Source of the DNA: an uncultured Mailhella sp.
GTDB taxonomy: Bacteria; Desulfobacterota; Desulfovibrionia; Desulfovibrionales; Desulfovibrionaceae
Length of the DNA: 64,000 nt
Assembly: GCA_944322635.1 (NCBI GenBank)
Contig: CALUPL010000036.1
Coordinates: 40,801-104,800 of the forward strand
Reading direction: 5' to 3'
Every line of letters begins with the position of its first letter. Within the stretch, counting starts at the first letter, position 1. The position numbers and the translations under genes were made by a program. The notes beneath the pieces were generated by a model, which worked only from the letters and a program-made list of their open reading frames with translations, made no database searches and was not told where the DNA came from. Below, one piece after another: positions 35,406 through 43,442 of the stretch.

Positions 35406-35435
35406 TTGACAGATTTTCCGAAGCGGAGCTATGAC
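35406..35435 (+). promoter_or_regulatory. Promoter of the aromatic operon (first module)
   Basis: TTGACA (35406-35411), 18 nt, TATGAC (35430-35435), about 20 nt before the first leader peptide. It shares TTGACAGATTT with the second promoter at 36502. The AT-rich stretch 35082-35405 between it and the trp promoter shows no gene. Confidence 0.6.
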
Positions 35436-35455
35436 GGAAAAAAAGGTTGGAAATC

Positions 35456-35557
35456 ATGTTCAGCACGTTCCGCTCCGGTTACTTTACCTTCGCCAGCAGC
35501 TTCGGTTGCTGGTGCTATGCGTATTATTATTACCGGACAGGCGGCAGGCTGTGCTGA
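35456..35557 (+). CDS. Aromatic leader peptide 1 (Tyr-rich, with Phe and Trp)
   Basis: 33-codon leader: MFSTFRSGYFTFASSFG, then CWC, then YAYYYY at residues 21-26, ending RTGGRLC. It holds 5 Phe, 6 Tyr and 1 Trp (12 of 33 aromatic). AAGG lies 9-12 nt before the ATG. GCGGC right after the Tyr run (35541-35545) can pair with GCCGC (35589-35593), the 5' arm of the downstream terminator, so stalling at Tyr codons would favour antitermination. Tyr-sensing leader attenuation is not something I know as described. Confidence 0.82.
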   Translation: MFSTFRSGYFTFASSFGCWCYAYYYYRTGGRLC

Positions 35558-35585
35558 TTTCTTCCGTCACATCGCACAGGAATAC

Positions 35586-35623
35586 AAAGCCGCAGGCATA
35601 TACAGAGCCGGCGGCTTTTTTTT
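35586..35623 (+). terminator. Attenuator terminator 1 of aromatic operon
   Basis: AAAGCCGC (35586-35593) / GCGGCTTT (35611-35618) followed by a T8 run, 37 nt before the first aldolase start. It shares GCCGCAGGC...GCCGGCGGC with attenuator 2. Confidence 0.85.
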
Positions 35624-35659
35624 CATGACCGCCGGGATGCCTGCAAAGAGGTACCCCCC

Positions 35660-36460
35660 ATGGAAGTCGGTTCGCTCAGAAGATTCAATCGCATCATCAA
35701 TCCCAAAACCGGCCGTGCCATCATCGTTCCCATGGATCACGGAATGTCCGACGGCGCTCCCCGCGGACTGCGCAACATGGCCAGGGCCATACACGACATG
35801 GACGAAGGCATGGCCGACGCCGTGCTCCTGCACAAGGGCCTCATCCACAAGGCCGACTACGAATCTCATATGCGCCTCGGCTTCATCATGCACATTTCCG
35901 CATCCACCAGCCTGTCGCGCAGACCCAACAAGAAAATGCTCGTGGGAGACGTGGAAGAGGCCGTGCGTCTCGGAGCCGACGCCGTATCCATTCACATCAA
36001 TCTCGGCGACGACGACGAAAGCCTCATGATGTCCGACGCCGGAAAAATCGCCAAGGAATGCAGCCTCTGGGGAATGCCTCTGCTCATGATGGTCTATGCC
36101 CGAGGACACGACGTGGACAGCTACGATCCGCGCAACATCGCCCACTGCGCCCGCGTGGGTGCGGAACTTGGCGCCGACATCGTAAAGGTGCCCTACACCG
36201 GCGATCCGGAAACCTTTGCCGACGTGGTGGAAGACTGCGGCGTACCCGTGCTCATTGCCGGAGGTCCCAAGCTCGATTCCACGCGCAAGCTTCTTGAAAT
36301 GGTGTACGGCTCCCTTCAGGCCGGAGGCTCCGGACTTTCCGTGGGGCGCAACGTTTTCGAACATCCCCGCCGCGTAGAACTTCTCAAGGCCCTGCGCTCC
36401 ATGGTGCACGGCAATGCCACCGTGGAAGAGGCCCTGGAACTCATGGGGGAAAAGGAATAA
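35660..36460 (+). CDS. DhnA-type class I aldolase, copy 1 (ADH synthase / FBP aldolase family)
   Basis: Homologue of MJ0400 (AroA'), which makes 2-amino-3,7-dideoxy-D-threo-hept-6-ulosonate for the alternative route to dehydroquinate. Seen: IIVPMDHGMSDGAP, LMMVYARG with the general-acid Tyr, GADIVKVPYTGDPE with the Schiff-base Lys, and AGGSGLSVGRNVFEHP. 266 aa. GAGG precedes the ATG. It has its own promoter, leader and attenuator and is a tandem paralogue of the gene at 36769. One copy may make the ketohexose phosphate precursor and the other ADH; I cannot assign which, though copy 2 looks closer to MJ0400. Confidence 0.85.
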   Translation: MEVGSLRRFNRIINPKTGRAIIVPMDHGMSDGAPRGLRNMARAIHDMDEGMADAVLLHKGLIHKADYESHMRLGFIMHISASTSLSRRPNKKMLVGDVEEAVRLGADAVSIHINLGDDDESLMMSDAGKIAKECSLWGMPLLMMVYARGHDVDSYDPRNIAHCARVGAELGADIVKVPYTGDPETFADVVEDCGVPVLIAGGPKLDSTRKLLEMVYGSLQAGGSGLSVGRNVFEHPRRVELLKALRSMVHGNATVEEALELMGEKE

Positions 36461-36501
36461 CGCGGAAATCCAAAAAGTTTCCGTCTCACGTCATTTTCCT
36501 G

Positions 36502-36531
36502 TTGACAGATTTCTTCCTCTGGGATTAGTAA
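36502..36531 (+). promoter_or_regulatory. Promoter of second aldolase module
   Basis: TTGACA (36502-36507), 18 nt, TAGTAA (36526-36531), 28 nt before leader peptide 2. Same -35, spacing and flanking GATTT as the promoter at 35406, consistent with duplication of the whole module. Confidence 0.6.
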
Positions 36532-36559
36532 ATTTTTAAACTTTCAATGGTTGTTTGTC

Positions 36560-36661
36560 ATGCATACTCTGTATTCCGCCACCGCCCAGTTTGAAACCAA
36601 CGGCTTTACCTTTGGTTTCTACTTTTATTTTACCGGGCCCTGTGGTCGGAAGGATTGCTGA
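36560..36661 (+). CDS. Aromatic leader peptide 2 (Phe/Tyr-rich)
   Basis: 33-codon leader: MHTLYSATAQFETNG, then FTFGFYFYF at residues 16-24, ending TGPCGRKDC. It has 6 Phe and 3 Tyr and no Trp. Same length as leader 1 although the sequences differ. The ribosome site is weak. GGGCCC just after the aromatic run (36635-36640) can pair with GGGCC (36683-36687), the 5' arm of the following terminator. Control by Phe (and Tyr) supply is inferred. Confidence 0.78.
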   Translation: MHTLYSATAQFETNGFTFGFYFYFTGPCGRKDC

Positions 36662-36682
36662 CAACCTCAGTTTGCAAACTTC

Positions 36683-36716
36683 GGGCCGCAGGCGAAACAA
36701 GCCGGCGGCCCTTTTT
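36683..36716 (+). terminator. Attenuator terminator 2 of aromatic operon
   Basis: GGGCCGC (36683-36689) / GCGGCCC (36705-36711) then T5, 52 nt before the second aldolase start. Loop and flanks are related to attenuator 1. Confidence 0.85.
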
Positions 36717-36768
36717 GTATGTATAAGCCGCCACGCAGCCCACAACGTTCAATGAGAAGGAACGCATC

Positions 36769-37572
36769 ATGGAACTCGGCACCAAAAAAAGACTGACCCA
36801 CATTTTCAACCCCGACACCAAACGCACCATCATTGTTCCCATGGATCACGGCATGACCATCGGCGCTCCCGACGGACTCGTGGACATCCGCAAGGCTGTG
36901 GACGACATGAATGAAGGCGGCGCCAACGCCGTGCTCATGCACAAGGGACTCATCCGCGCCTCCGGCTGCGCCGACGCCAACGCCGCTCTCGGCCTCATCA
37001 TGCACATCACGGCCTCCACGGAACTTTCTCCCAACGGCAATACCAAAGTGCTCACCGGCACGGTGGAAGAAGCCATCCGTCTCGGCGCGGACGCCGTTTC
37101 CGTTCACCTCAATCTCGGCGACCCCAACGAACGTGAAATGCTCCATACCGCCGGCGTCATTGCCGATCACTGCAACCGCTGGGGCATGCCCCTTCTCATG
37201 ATGCTCTACGGCCGCGGCGGCCTCATCCGCGACAGCTTCGCCGTTGACGTGGTGGCCCATTGCGCCCGTGTGGGTGCGGAACTCGGCGCCGACATCGTGA
37301 AGGTTTCCTACACCGGCAGCCCCGAAAGCTTCCGCCGCGTCACCGAATGCTGCTGCGCCCCCGTGGTCATTGCCGGCGGCGAACGCATCGACTCCACCCG
37401 CAAGCTTCTGCAGATGGTGTACGACTCCCTTCAGGCCGGCGGTGCGGGCCTTTCCGTGGGACGCAACGTGTTCGAGCATCCCCGCCGCGTGGATCTCATG
37501 CGCGCCATGAACGCCATCGTTCATTCGGGCGCTTCCGTCGATGACGCCATGGCCATCGTGGGCGAAGACTAG
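36769..37572 (+). CDS. DhnA-type class I aldolase, copy 2 (probable ADH synthase, AroA')
   Basis: Paralogue of the preceding aldolase. Key elements: IIVPMDHGMTIGAP, NEGGANAVLMHKGLIR (very close to MJ0400), LMMLYGRGG, GADIVKVSYTGSPESF with the Schiff-base Lys, and AGGAGLSVGRNVFEHP. 267 aa. AGAAGGAACGCATC precedes the ATG. It is followed after 16 nt by the dehydroquinate synthase II gene, the next enzyme of the alternative pathway, which supports ADH synthase activity. Confidence 0.87.
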   Translation: MELGTKKRLTHIFNPDTKRTIIVPMDHGMTIGAPDGLVDIRKAVDDMNEGGANAVLMHKGLIRASGCADANAALGLIMHITASTELSPNGNTKVLTGTVEEAIRLGADAVSVHLNLGDPNEREMLHTAGVIADHCNRWGMPLLMMLYGRGGLIRDSFAVDVVAHCARVGAELGADIVKVSYTGSPESFRRVTECCCAPVVIAGGERIDSTRKLLQMVYDSLQAGGAGLSVGRNVFEHPRRVDLMRAMNAIVHSGASVDDAMAIVGED

Positions 37573-37588
37573 TTTTCCGGGAGAGGCC

Positions 37589-38557
37589 ATGAACATCTAT
37601 TTCAAGAGCGTGCCCTTCAGCAAGAACGACGTGACCCTCGCGCTGGAATCCGGCGTTGACGGCGTAATCGTTCCCGCGGACAAGGTGGATTCGGTATCCC
37701 AGCTTTCCCGCACGAGCGTCGCAGCCGAAGAAGCCATGCCCTCCCGCGCCATGGCATCCAAGGCCGATGAGGAAGCCATACGCGACGCTCTCCGCTCAGG
37801 ACAGCAGGTGGTGCTTGCAAGAGGCTGGGAAATCATTCCCGTGGAGAACCTGCTTGCCCAGTGCGACAACGTGGTGGCTGAAGCAGGAAGCCTTGAGGAG
37901 GCCGTTCTGGCCTCCGGCATTCTTCAACGCGGCGTGCAGGGCATCGTGGTTCTGCCGGAAGCCATAGGCGAGCTCAAGGAAATCGTATCCCGCTGCAAGA
38001 TAAGCCGGGAACATGAAGAACTGGAAGAAGCAGTCATCACCCGCGTGGAGCCCGCAGGTCTCGGGCACCGCGTATGCATAGACACCATGTCCATGCTTCA
38101 CCGCGGGCAGGGCATGCTGGTGGGCAACTCCAGTGCCTTCACCTTCCTCGTTCATGCCGAAACGGAGCACAACGAATACGTGGCCTCCCGCCCCTTCCGC
38201 GTGAATGCGGGCGCGGTGCATGCCTACATACGCCTGCCCGGCGACGCCACAACCTATCTTTCGGAAGTCACGGCCGGCACGCAGATGCTCGTTGTGGACC
38301 ACACGGGAGCCACCAGCCTGGCCACGGCCGGAAGAGTTAAAATAGAAGTGCGCCCCATGCTGCTCGTGGAAGCAAAAATAGGCGACAAAAAAGGCGCGGT
38401 GTTCCTTCAGAACGCCGAAACCATTCGCCTCACCGCTCCGGACGGTACGCCCGTGAGCGTGGTGACGCTCAAGCCCGGCGACAAGGTGCTCTGTCGCACC
38501 GACGAGGCCGGACGCCACTTCGGCATGCGCATCAAGGAAGACATTCAGGAGAAGTAG
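37589..38557 (+). CDS. 3-dehydroquinate synthase II (AroB')
   Basis: Homologue of MJ1249: oxidative deamination and cyclisation of ADH to 3-dehydroquinate with NAD. Seen: GVDGVIVPADKVD, ARGWEIIPVENLLA, LEEAVITRVEPAGLGHRVCIDTMS split across the centre, VGNSSAFTFLVHAE, RPFRVNAGAVHAY, and VTLKPGDKVLCRTDEAGRHFG at the end. 322 aa. ATG at 37589 follows GGGAGAGGCC. Replaces the standard AroB; no aroG or aroB is seen in the window. Confidence 0.93.
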   Translation: MNIYFKSVPFSKNDVTLALESGVDGVIVPADKVDSVSQLSRTSVAAEEAMPSRAMASKADEEAIRDALRSGQQVVLARGWEIIPVENLLAQCDNVVAEAGSLEEAVLASGILQRGVQGIVVLPEAIGELKEIVSRCKISREHEELEEAVITRVEPAGLGHRVCIDTMSMLHRGQGMLVGNSSAFTFLVHAETEHNEYVASRPFRVNAGAVHAYIRLPGDATTYLSEVTAGTQMLVVDHTGATSLATAGRVKIEVRPMLLVEAKIGDKKGAVFLQNAETIRLTAPDGTPVSVVTLKPGDKVLCRTDEAGRHFGMRIKEDIQEK

Positions 38558-38560
38558 AAC

Positions 38561-39700
38561 ATGGCAGAGCCTTTCCAGATTCCCGGCCTCGCCGAGCTTC
38601 GCGGACAGATCGACGACGTTGACCGGCAGCTTCTTGAACTTCTGAACCGGCGGGCGAATCTCAGTCTCGCCGTCGGCAAGGCAAAACGGCAGGTCTCGGG
38701 CAAGGTGTTCGACCCGGCCCGCGAGGCCAGACTTCTGGAAAGGCTCACCACGCTCAATCAGGGGCCGCTCAAGGCGGAACACGTCACGGCCGTGTGGCGC
38801 GCCATTCTTTCCGCATCGCGATCCCTGCAGAAGCCGGCCGCCGTGGCCTATCTCGGCCCGGAAGGCACGTTCTCCTACTTTGCGGCCAGAGACTTTCTGG
38901 GCGAAGCCATGACCTTCGTGCCCTGTCACGATTTCAACGAGGTCTTCCGCGGCGTCAGTCTCGGCGAGTACGACGCAGGCGTCATTCCGCTGGAAAACTC
39001 CATTCACGGCACCATCACGCAGAGCTTCGATCTGTTCTCACAGTACGAAGTGAACATTCAGGCCGAGTTCTTCTCCCGCATAGCCAACAGCCTGCTCAGC
39101 CGGGAAACGTCGCTGGAGAACGTGAAAACCGTGTACTCCCATGCCCAGCCTCTCGGACAATGCGCCGCCTGGCTGCGGGCACATCTGCCCGCGGCAAAGC
39201 TCGTGTCCGTGGAGTCAACGGCGGCTGCCGCATGGAAGGCCTCCCGCGAAGAAAACGCGGCGTCCATAGGCCATCGCAGCACGGCCGAAAAGCTGGGCAT
39301 GACCTCCCTTGCCGACAACATTCAGGACGACACCGCCAACTGGACGCGCTTTGTTCTCATCCGCGCGGGAAGCGCCCCGAAAAAAGATGCCCACGAAAAC
39401 GAGCCGGAAAACTTCAAGTCTTCGCTTCTCTTCACGGTACCCAACCGGGCCGGCACCCTTTATGCCGTACTGAACGTCTTTTCCGCCCACAAGGTAAACA
39501 TGACCAAGCTCGAATCCCGTCCCATGAAGGGATCATGCTGGAACTACGTGTTCTTTGCCGACGTGGAATGCGACCTCTCCTCTGCGGGACGCACGGCCCT
39601 CATCGAGGATCTCAACGCCTGCTGCACCTCTGTGCGCGTGCTCGGCTGCTATCCCGAAGGACCGCGTCTCGACTCAACTGCCAACACTACAGGATTCTGA
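38561..39700 (+). CDS. pheA: Bifunctional chorismate mutase / prephenate dehydratase
   Basis: Commits chorismate to phenylalanine. AroQ-type mutase at residues ~10-90 (LRGQIDDVDRQLLELLNRRA), dehydratase at ~100-275 (VAYLGPEGTFSYFAA, GVIPLENSIHGTI, TRFVLI) and a C-terminal ACT domain (SLLFTVPNRAGTLYAVLNVF, KLESRPMKGSCWNYVFFAD) that in relatives binds Phe for feedback inhibition. 379 aa is normal. Starts 3 nt after the previous stop, with CAGGAG upstream. Confidence 0.96.
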   Translation: MAEPFQIPGLAELRGQIDDVDRQLLELLNRRANLSLAVGKAKRQVSGKVFDPAREARLLERLTTLNQGPLKAEHVTAVWRAILSASRSLQKPAAVAYLGPEGTFSYFAARDFLGEAMTFVPCHDFNEVFRGVSLGEYDAGVIPLENSIHGTITQSFDLFSQYEVNIQAEFFSRIANSLLSRETSLENVKTVYSHAQPLGQCAAWLRAHLPAAKLVSVESTAAAAWKASREENAASIGHRSTAEKLGMTSLADNIQDDTANWTRFVLIRAGSAPKKDAHENEPENFKSSLLFTVPNRAGTLYAVLNVFSAHKVNMTKLESRPMKGSCWNYVFFADVECDLSSAGRTALIEDLNACCTSVRVLGCYPEGPRLDSTANTTGF

Positions 39701-39703
39701 TTC

Positions 39704-41023
39704 ATGATCACGCTTCAGGCACCCGCCTCCAAGTCCGTCTCTCACCGCACGCTCATTGCGGCCTCTCTGGCGCACGGCGAATCTCTGGTGCGCCATGCGC
39801 TATCAAGCGCCGACCTTGAGCGCACGCGCGACATTCTCCACACGGCCGGCGCCGTTCTGGAAGACCTCGGCGACGGTTCCTGGCGCGTCCGGGGCATGAA
39901 GAACGGCCCCGCAGGCGGCGAAAGCACCCCTGCCGACTGCAATGTGGGGGAATCGGGAACGACCTGCCGCCTTCTTACCGCCGTGCTGGCCGCAGGCCGC
40001 GGCTCCTTCCGCATTCACGGCGTGGAAAGAATGCATGAGCGGCCCATAGGCGCACTCACAAGCGCGCTGGAACATCTCGGAGCACGCGTTCGTTTTGAGG
40101 AAAAGGAAGGTTTCCCACCCCTCGTGCTTGAATCTCACGGACTTGCCGGCGGCGACGTTGCCATGAGCGTGGACGAATCGAGCCAGTTCCTTTCCGGACT
40201 GCTGCTGGCCGCTCCCTTCTGTCCCGAACCGCTGCGCATTGCCCTTACGGGACAAAAAGTAGTCTCCTGGCCCTATGTCGGCCTGACCCTTCAGGTCATG
40301 GAAGATTTCGGCATCCATTTTACGGTGGAAGAACTTGACGACGACGGTTGGAAGCTCGTGGAGTGGAAAGACGTGACAGAGGCCCGTCCCGGAAGACTCC
40401 GGATCACGATTCAGCCCGGAAGCTATCGTTGCGGAGAACATCGTGTGGAGGGTGACTGGTCGGGAGCCTCCTATCTGCTTGCCGCCGGAGCCGTCGGCAA
40501 AGAACCTGTTCTCGTCACGGGCCTTCGTGCCGACTCTCTTCAGGGCGACCGTGCCATGCTGGACATTCTGCGTGCCATGGGAGCTTCCGTCGAAGTCAGA
40601 AACGACGGCATTCTCGTGAGCCCCTCAAAACTTTCCGGCATTACCGTAGATATGGGAGCCTGCCCTGATCTCGTGCCTACCGTGGCCATGACGGCGGCCT
40701 TCGCCAACGGCGAAACCCGTATTACGAACGTCGCCCATCTGCGCATCAAGGAATGCGACCGTCTCTCCGCCTGTGCCGCGGAACTTTCCCGCATCGGCGT
40801 GAAGGTGGAGGAAGGTCCGGACTTCCTTGCCGTACATGGTGCGGCACCGGCAAAACCTTCCATCCCTGAAGGTACTATTTTCGAAACCTACAACGATCAC
40901 CGCATCGCCATGGCCGTATCTCTGCTCGGACTGGCCCGTGGAGAAAAGGTTTCGGTGGCCGATCCCTCCGTAGTGCGCAAGTCCTTCCCAGAATTCTGGA
41001 ATGTCTGGAGCGCCCTTGCATGA
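39704..41023 (+). CDS. aroA: 5-enolpyruvylshikimate-3-phosphate synthase
   Basis: Sixth shikimate step, using PEP. ASKSVSHRTLIAASLAHGES, NVGESGTTCRLLTAVLAAG, HERPIGAL and the late catalytic block DLVPTVAMTAAFANGETRI, LRIKECDRL, and TYNDHRIAMAVSLLGL are present. 439 aa. The stop overlaps the tyrA start (ATGA). Confidence 0.96.
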   Translation: MITLQAPASKSVSHRTLIAASLAHGESLVRHALSSADLERTRDILHTAGAVLEDLGDGSWRVRGMKNGPAGGESTPADCNVGESGTTCRLLTAVLAAGRGSFRIHGVERMHERPIGALTSALEHLGARVRFEEKEGFPPLVLESHGLAGGDVAMSVDESSQFLSGLLLAAPFCPEPLRIALTGQKVVSWPYVGLTLQVMEDFGIHFTVEELDDDGWKLVEWKDVTEARPGRLRITIQPGSYRCGEHRVEGDWSGASYLLAAGAVGKEPVLVTGLRADSLQGDRAMLDILRAMGASVEVRNDGILVSPSKLSGITVDMGACPDLVPTVAMTAAFANGETRITNVAHLRIKECDRLSACAAELSRIGVKVEEGPDFLAVHGAAPAKPSIPEGTIFETYNDHRIAMAVSLLGLARGEKVSVADPSVVRKSFPEFWNVWSALA

Positions 41024-41856
41024 GTGAGCGCATCGTCATCGTAGGCTGCCGCGGCCGCATGGGCTCCATGCTTGCGGAGCGTTTCGGCCGCAATCCCTCC
41101 CTTGAAATCGCAGGGATCGACATTCCCTTTGAGGAGAACGCCGTCAAAAACGCCTGCCGGGAGGCGAGACTCGTACTTCTGTGCATACCGGCCACGGCCA
41201 TAGCCGACACCATAGGCGTGCTCAAGCCCTTCATGCAGCCGGACGCCATTCTTGCCGACATCACCTCGGTGAAGGAATTGCCCATGCAGCACATGGAAAG
41301 CCTGTGGAACGGTCCCGTTGTGGGCACGCATCCTCTTTTCGGCCCCGTCCCCGCCCAGGATCTGGAACTGCGCGTGACCATAGTGCCGGGCAGGAAGGCT
41401 TCGGAAGACGATACAAAATTCGTGGAAAGTCTGTTTCAGGACTTCGGCTGCGTGACCTTTCGGGCAACGGCCGAAGAACACGACATAGCAGAAGCCAAGA
41501 TTCAGGGCATGAACTTCATCACGAGCGCGGTGTATTTCGCCATGACGGCGGAAGATCCCGCGCTTCTGCCGTACATAACCCCCTCGTTTCTCCGGCGCAT
41601 GAACTCCACGGAAAAGCAGCTCATGGAAGACGGCGCGCTGTTCACATGGCTGTTTGAAGCCAATCCTCACAGTCAGGCCATGACACGGCAGTACCGGAAT
41701 CTTCTCTCCCTTGCAGCTGCCGGCGACGTGGACCTTATTCTGCACAAGGCCCGCTGGTGGTGGAAGGACGGCGAAGAAAAGAAAAAAATTCATGAGGAAG
41801 CCCGCAAGGTGGCTCTCCAGTCGGCCCGCATGGGTCTGAAAAAAGGACAGAAATAA
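41020..41856 (+). CDS. tyrA: Prephenate dehydrogenase
   Basis: Oxidises prephenate to 4-hydroxyphenylpyruvate for tyrosine. NAD-binding IVIVGCRGRMGSML at the N-terminus, DITSVKELPMQHM, and GTHPLFGPVPAQDL with the substrate-binding His; 278 aa, no fused mutase or ACT domain. The coupled start (ATGA) suggests stoichiometric production with AroA. Confidence 0.92.
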   Translation: MSERIVIVGCRGRMGSMLAERFGRNPSLEIAGIDIPFEENAVKNACREARLVLLCIPATAIADTIGVLKPFMQPDAILADITSVKELPMQHMESLWNGPVVGTHPLFGPVPAQDLELRVTIVPGRKASEDDTKFVESLFQDFGCVTFRATAEEHDIAEAKIQGMNFITSAVYFAMTAEDPALLPYITPSFLRRMNSTEKQLMEDGALFTWLFEANPHSQAMTRQYRNLLSLAAAGDVDLILHKARWWWKDGEEKKKIHEEARKVALQSARMGLKKGQK

Positions 41857-42914
41857 TGCGTTACAGTCTGTTCGGCGAATCCCACGGTCCGGCCATAGGC
41901 ATCGTGCTCCAGAACGTCCCTTCGGGACTGGATATGAACATGGACTTCATTCGTGCCGAAATGGCGCGCCGCGCACCGGGCAAGTCGCCTCTTGCCACGG
42001 CAAGAAATGAAAAGGACGAAGTCCACATTCTGAGCGGAGTGTTCGAGGGAAAAACCTGCGGCACACCTCTCTGCGGGGTCATCGAAAATACCGACACGCG
42101 CTCACGGGACTACGCCGCCACGCGCTGGCTCGCCCGTCCCGGGCATGCCGACTTCACGGCGCATCTTCGCTACGGAGGCTTTGAGGACTACCGCGGCGGA
42201 GGACACTTTTCCGGACGCCTCACGGCTCCTCTGGTGTTTGCAGGAGCCGTGGCAAAGCTCGCGCTCCAAAAAAAAGGCATAGAGGTTCTGGCCCGCATCC
42301 GTCGGATTGCGGACATTGAAGATGCCCCCCTCGATCTTGCCCGTCCGGATGCTGAAGCTCTGCGCGCCGCCGGCAAAAAAGCCCTCCCCGTCATTGACGA
42401 TGAAAGGGGAGAAGCCATGCAGAAGGCAGTTCTGGAAGCCCGTGCAGAAGGAGATTCCGTGGGAGGGCTCATCGAGTGCTTTGCACTGGGAGTTCCCGCC
42501 GGTCTGGGCAGTCCGGACTTCGACGAAAACATCGAAACCGCCATTGCCCGTCATGTCTTTGCCGTTCCTGCGGTAAAAGGCCTGGCCTTCGGTGCAGGTT
42601 TCGGCTTTGCCTCCATGCGCGGAAGCGAGGCCAACGACGCCTTTGTGCCCGGCCATGCCCTGAGCACGCGCACCAACAACAACGGAGGCATCAACGGCGG
42701 CATTTCCAACGGCATGCCCGTAGCGTTCACCGTGGTCATCAAGCCCACGCCCTCCATAGGTCGGGAACAGAACACCGTGGACATGCGCACGAACGAGGCG
42801 GCAACACTCGTCATAAACGGCAGGCACGACCCGTGCATTCTCTCCCGCGCCGTACCCGTCATCGAAGCCGCCTGCGCACTTGCCCTCACAGAAGTGCCTG
42901 GAGTGCTTTCATGA
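41856..42914 (+). CDS. aroC: Chorismate synthase
   Basis: Last shikimate step, FMNH2-dependent. GESHGPAIGIVLQNVPSGL, RRAPGKSPLATARNEKDEV, SGVFEGKTCGTPL, RPGHADFTAHLRYG, RGGGHFSGRLTAPLV and NNNGGINGGISNGMPV are the signature blocks. 352 aa. Its ATG overlaps the tyrA stop (TAATG). Confidence 0.97.
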   Translation: MRYSLFGESHGPAIGIVLQNVPSGLDMNMDFIRAEMARRAPGKSPLATARNEKDEVHILSGVFEGKTCGTPLCGVIENTDTRSRDYAATRWLARPGHADFTAHLRYGGFEDYRGGGHFSGRLTAPLVFAGAVAKLALQKKGIEVLARIRRIADIEDAPLDLARPDAEALRAAGKKALPVIDDERGEAMQKAVLEARAEGDSVGGLIECFALGVPAGLGSPDFDENIETAIARHVFAVPAVKGLAFGAGFGFASMRGSEANDAFVPGHALSTRTNNNGGINGGISNGMPVAFTVVIKPTPSIGREQNTVDMRTNEAATLVINGRHDPCILSRAVPVIEAACALALTEVPGVLS

Positions 42915-43426
42915 AGAATCTCGTACTCATAGGCCTTTCCGGATGCGGTAAGACAACCATCGGCAAACGTCTTTCCCGAAGGCTGCACATGACGCTTCTC
43001 GACACTGACGTGATGATTGAACAAAAGACCGGATGCACCATTCCCGACATCTTCGCCGCACAGGGAGAAAAGGGGTTCCGGGACATAGAATCCGTCTGTG
43101 CCAGAGAGGCTGCGGCCCTGAACGGCGTGATCATATCCACGGGAGGAGGCATGGTGCTGCGCGAGGAAAACATGAAGGCACTTTCCCGCAACAGTCTCAT
43201 CATCTTCATCGACAGGCATCCGTCGCACATTCTGCGCTCGACGTCCCTCGGCGACCGCCCTCTCGTGCAAAACGACAGAGACAGGCTCTTCCGGCTCTAT
43301 ACCGAACGCCTGGCCATCTACCGCCGCCATGCCGACGTCGTCATTCCCAACCAAGGCAGACCCCGCACGCTGAAAAAACGCCTTCTACAGATACTGCATC
43401 ACTATCGTCGTCTCTCCACCCGCTGA
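42911..43426 (+). CDS. aroK: Shikimate kinase
   Basis: Phosphorylates shikimate. Walker A LIGLSGCGKTTIGKRL, LLDTDVMIE, GEKGFRDIE and STGGGMVLREEN; LGDRPLV is the lid region. 171 aa. ATG at 42911 overlaps the aroC stop (ATGA). The frame reads on further upstream, but only this start fits the family. Confidence 0.95.
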   Translation: MKNLVLIGLSGCGKTTIGKRLSRRLHMTLLDTDVMIEQKTGCTIPDIFAAQGEKGFRDIESVCAREAAALNGVIISTGGGMVLREENMKALSRNSLIIFIDRHPSHILRSTSLGDRPLVQNDRDRLFRLYTERLAIYRRHADVVIPNQGRPRTLKKRLLQILHHYRRLSTR

Positions 43427-43442
43427 ACACACGGAGCACGTC

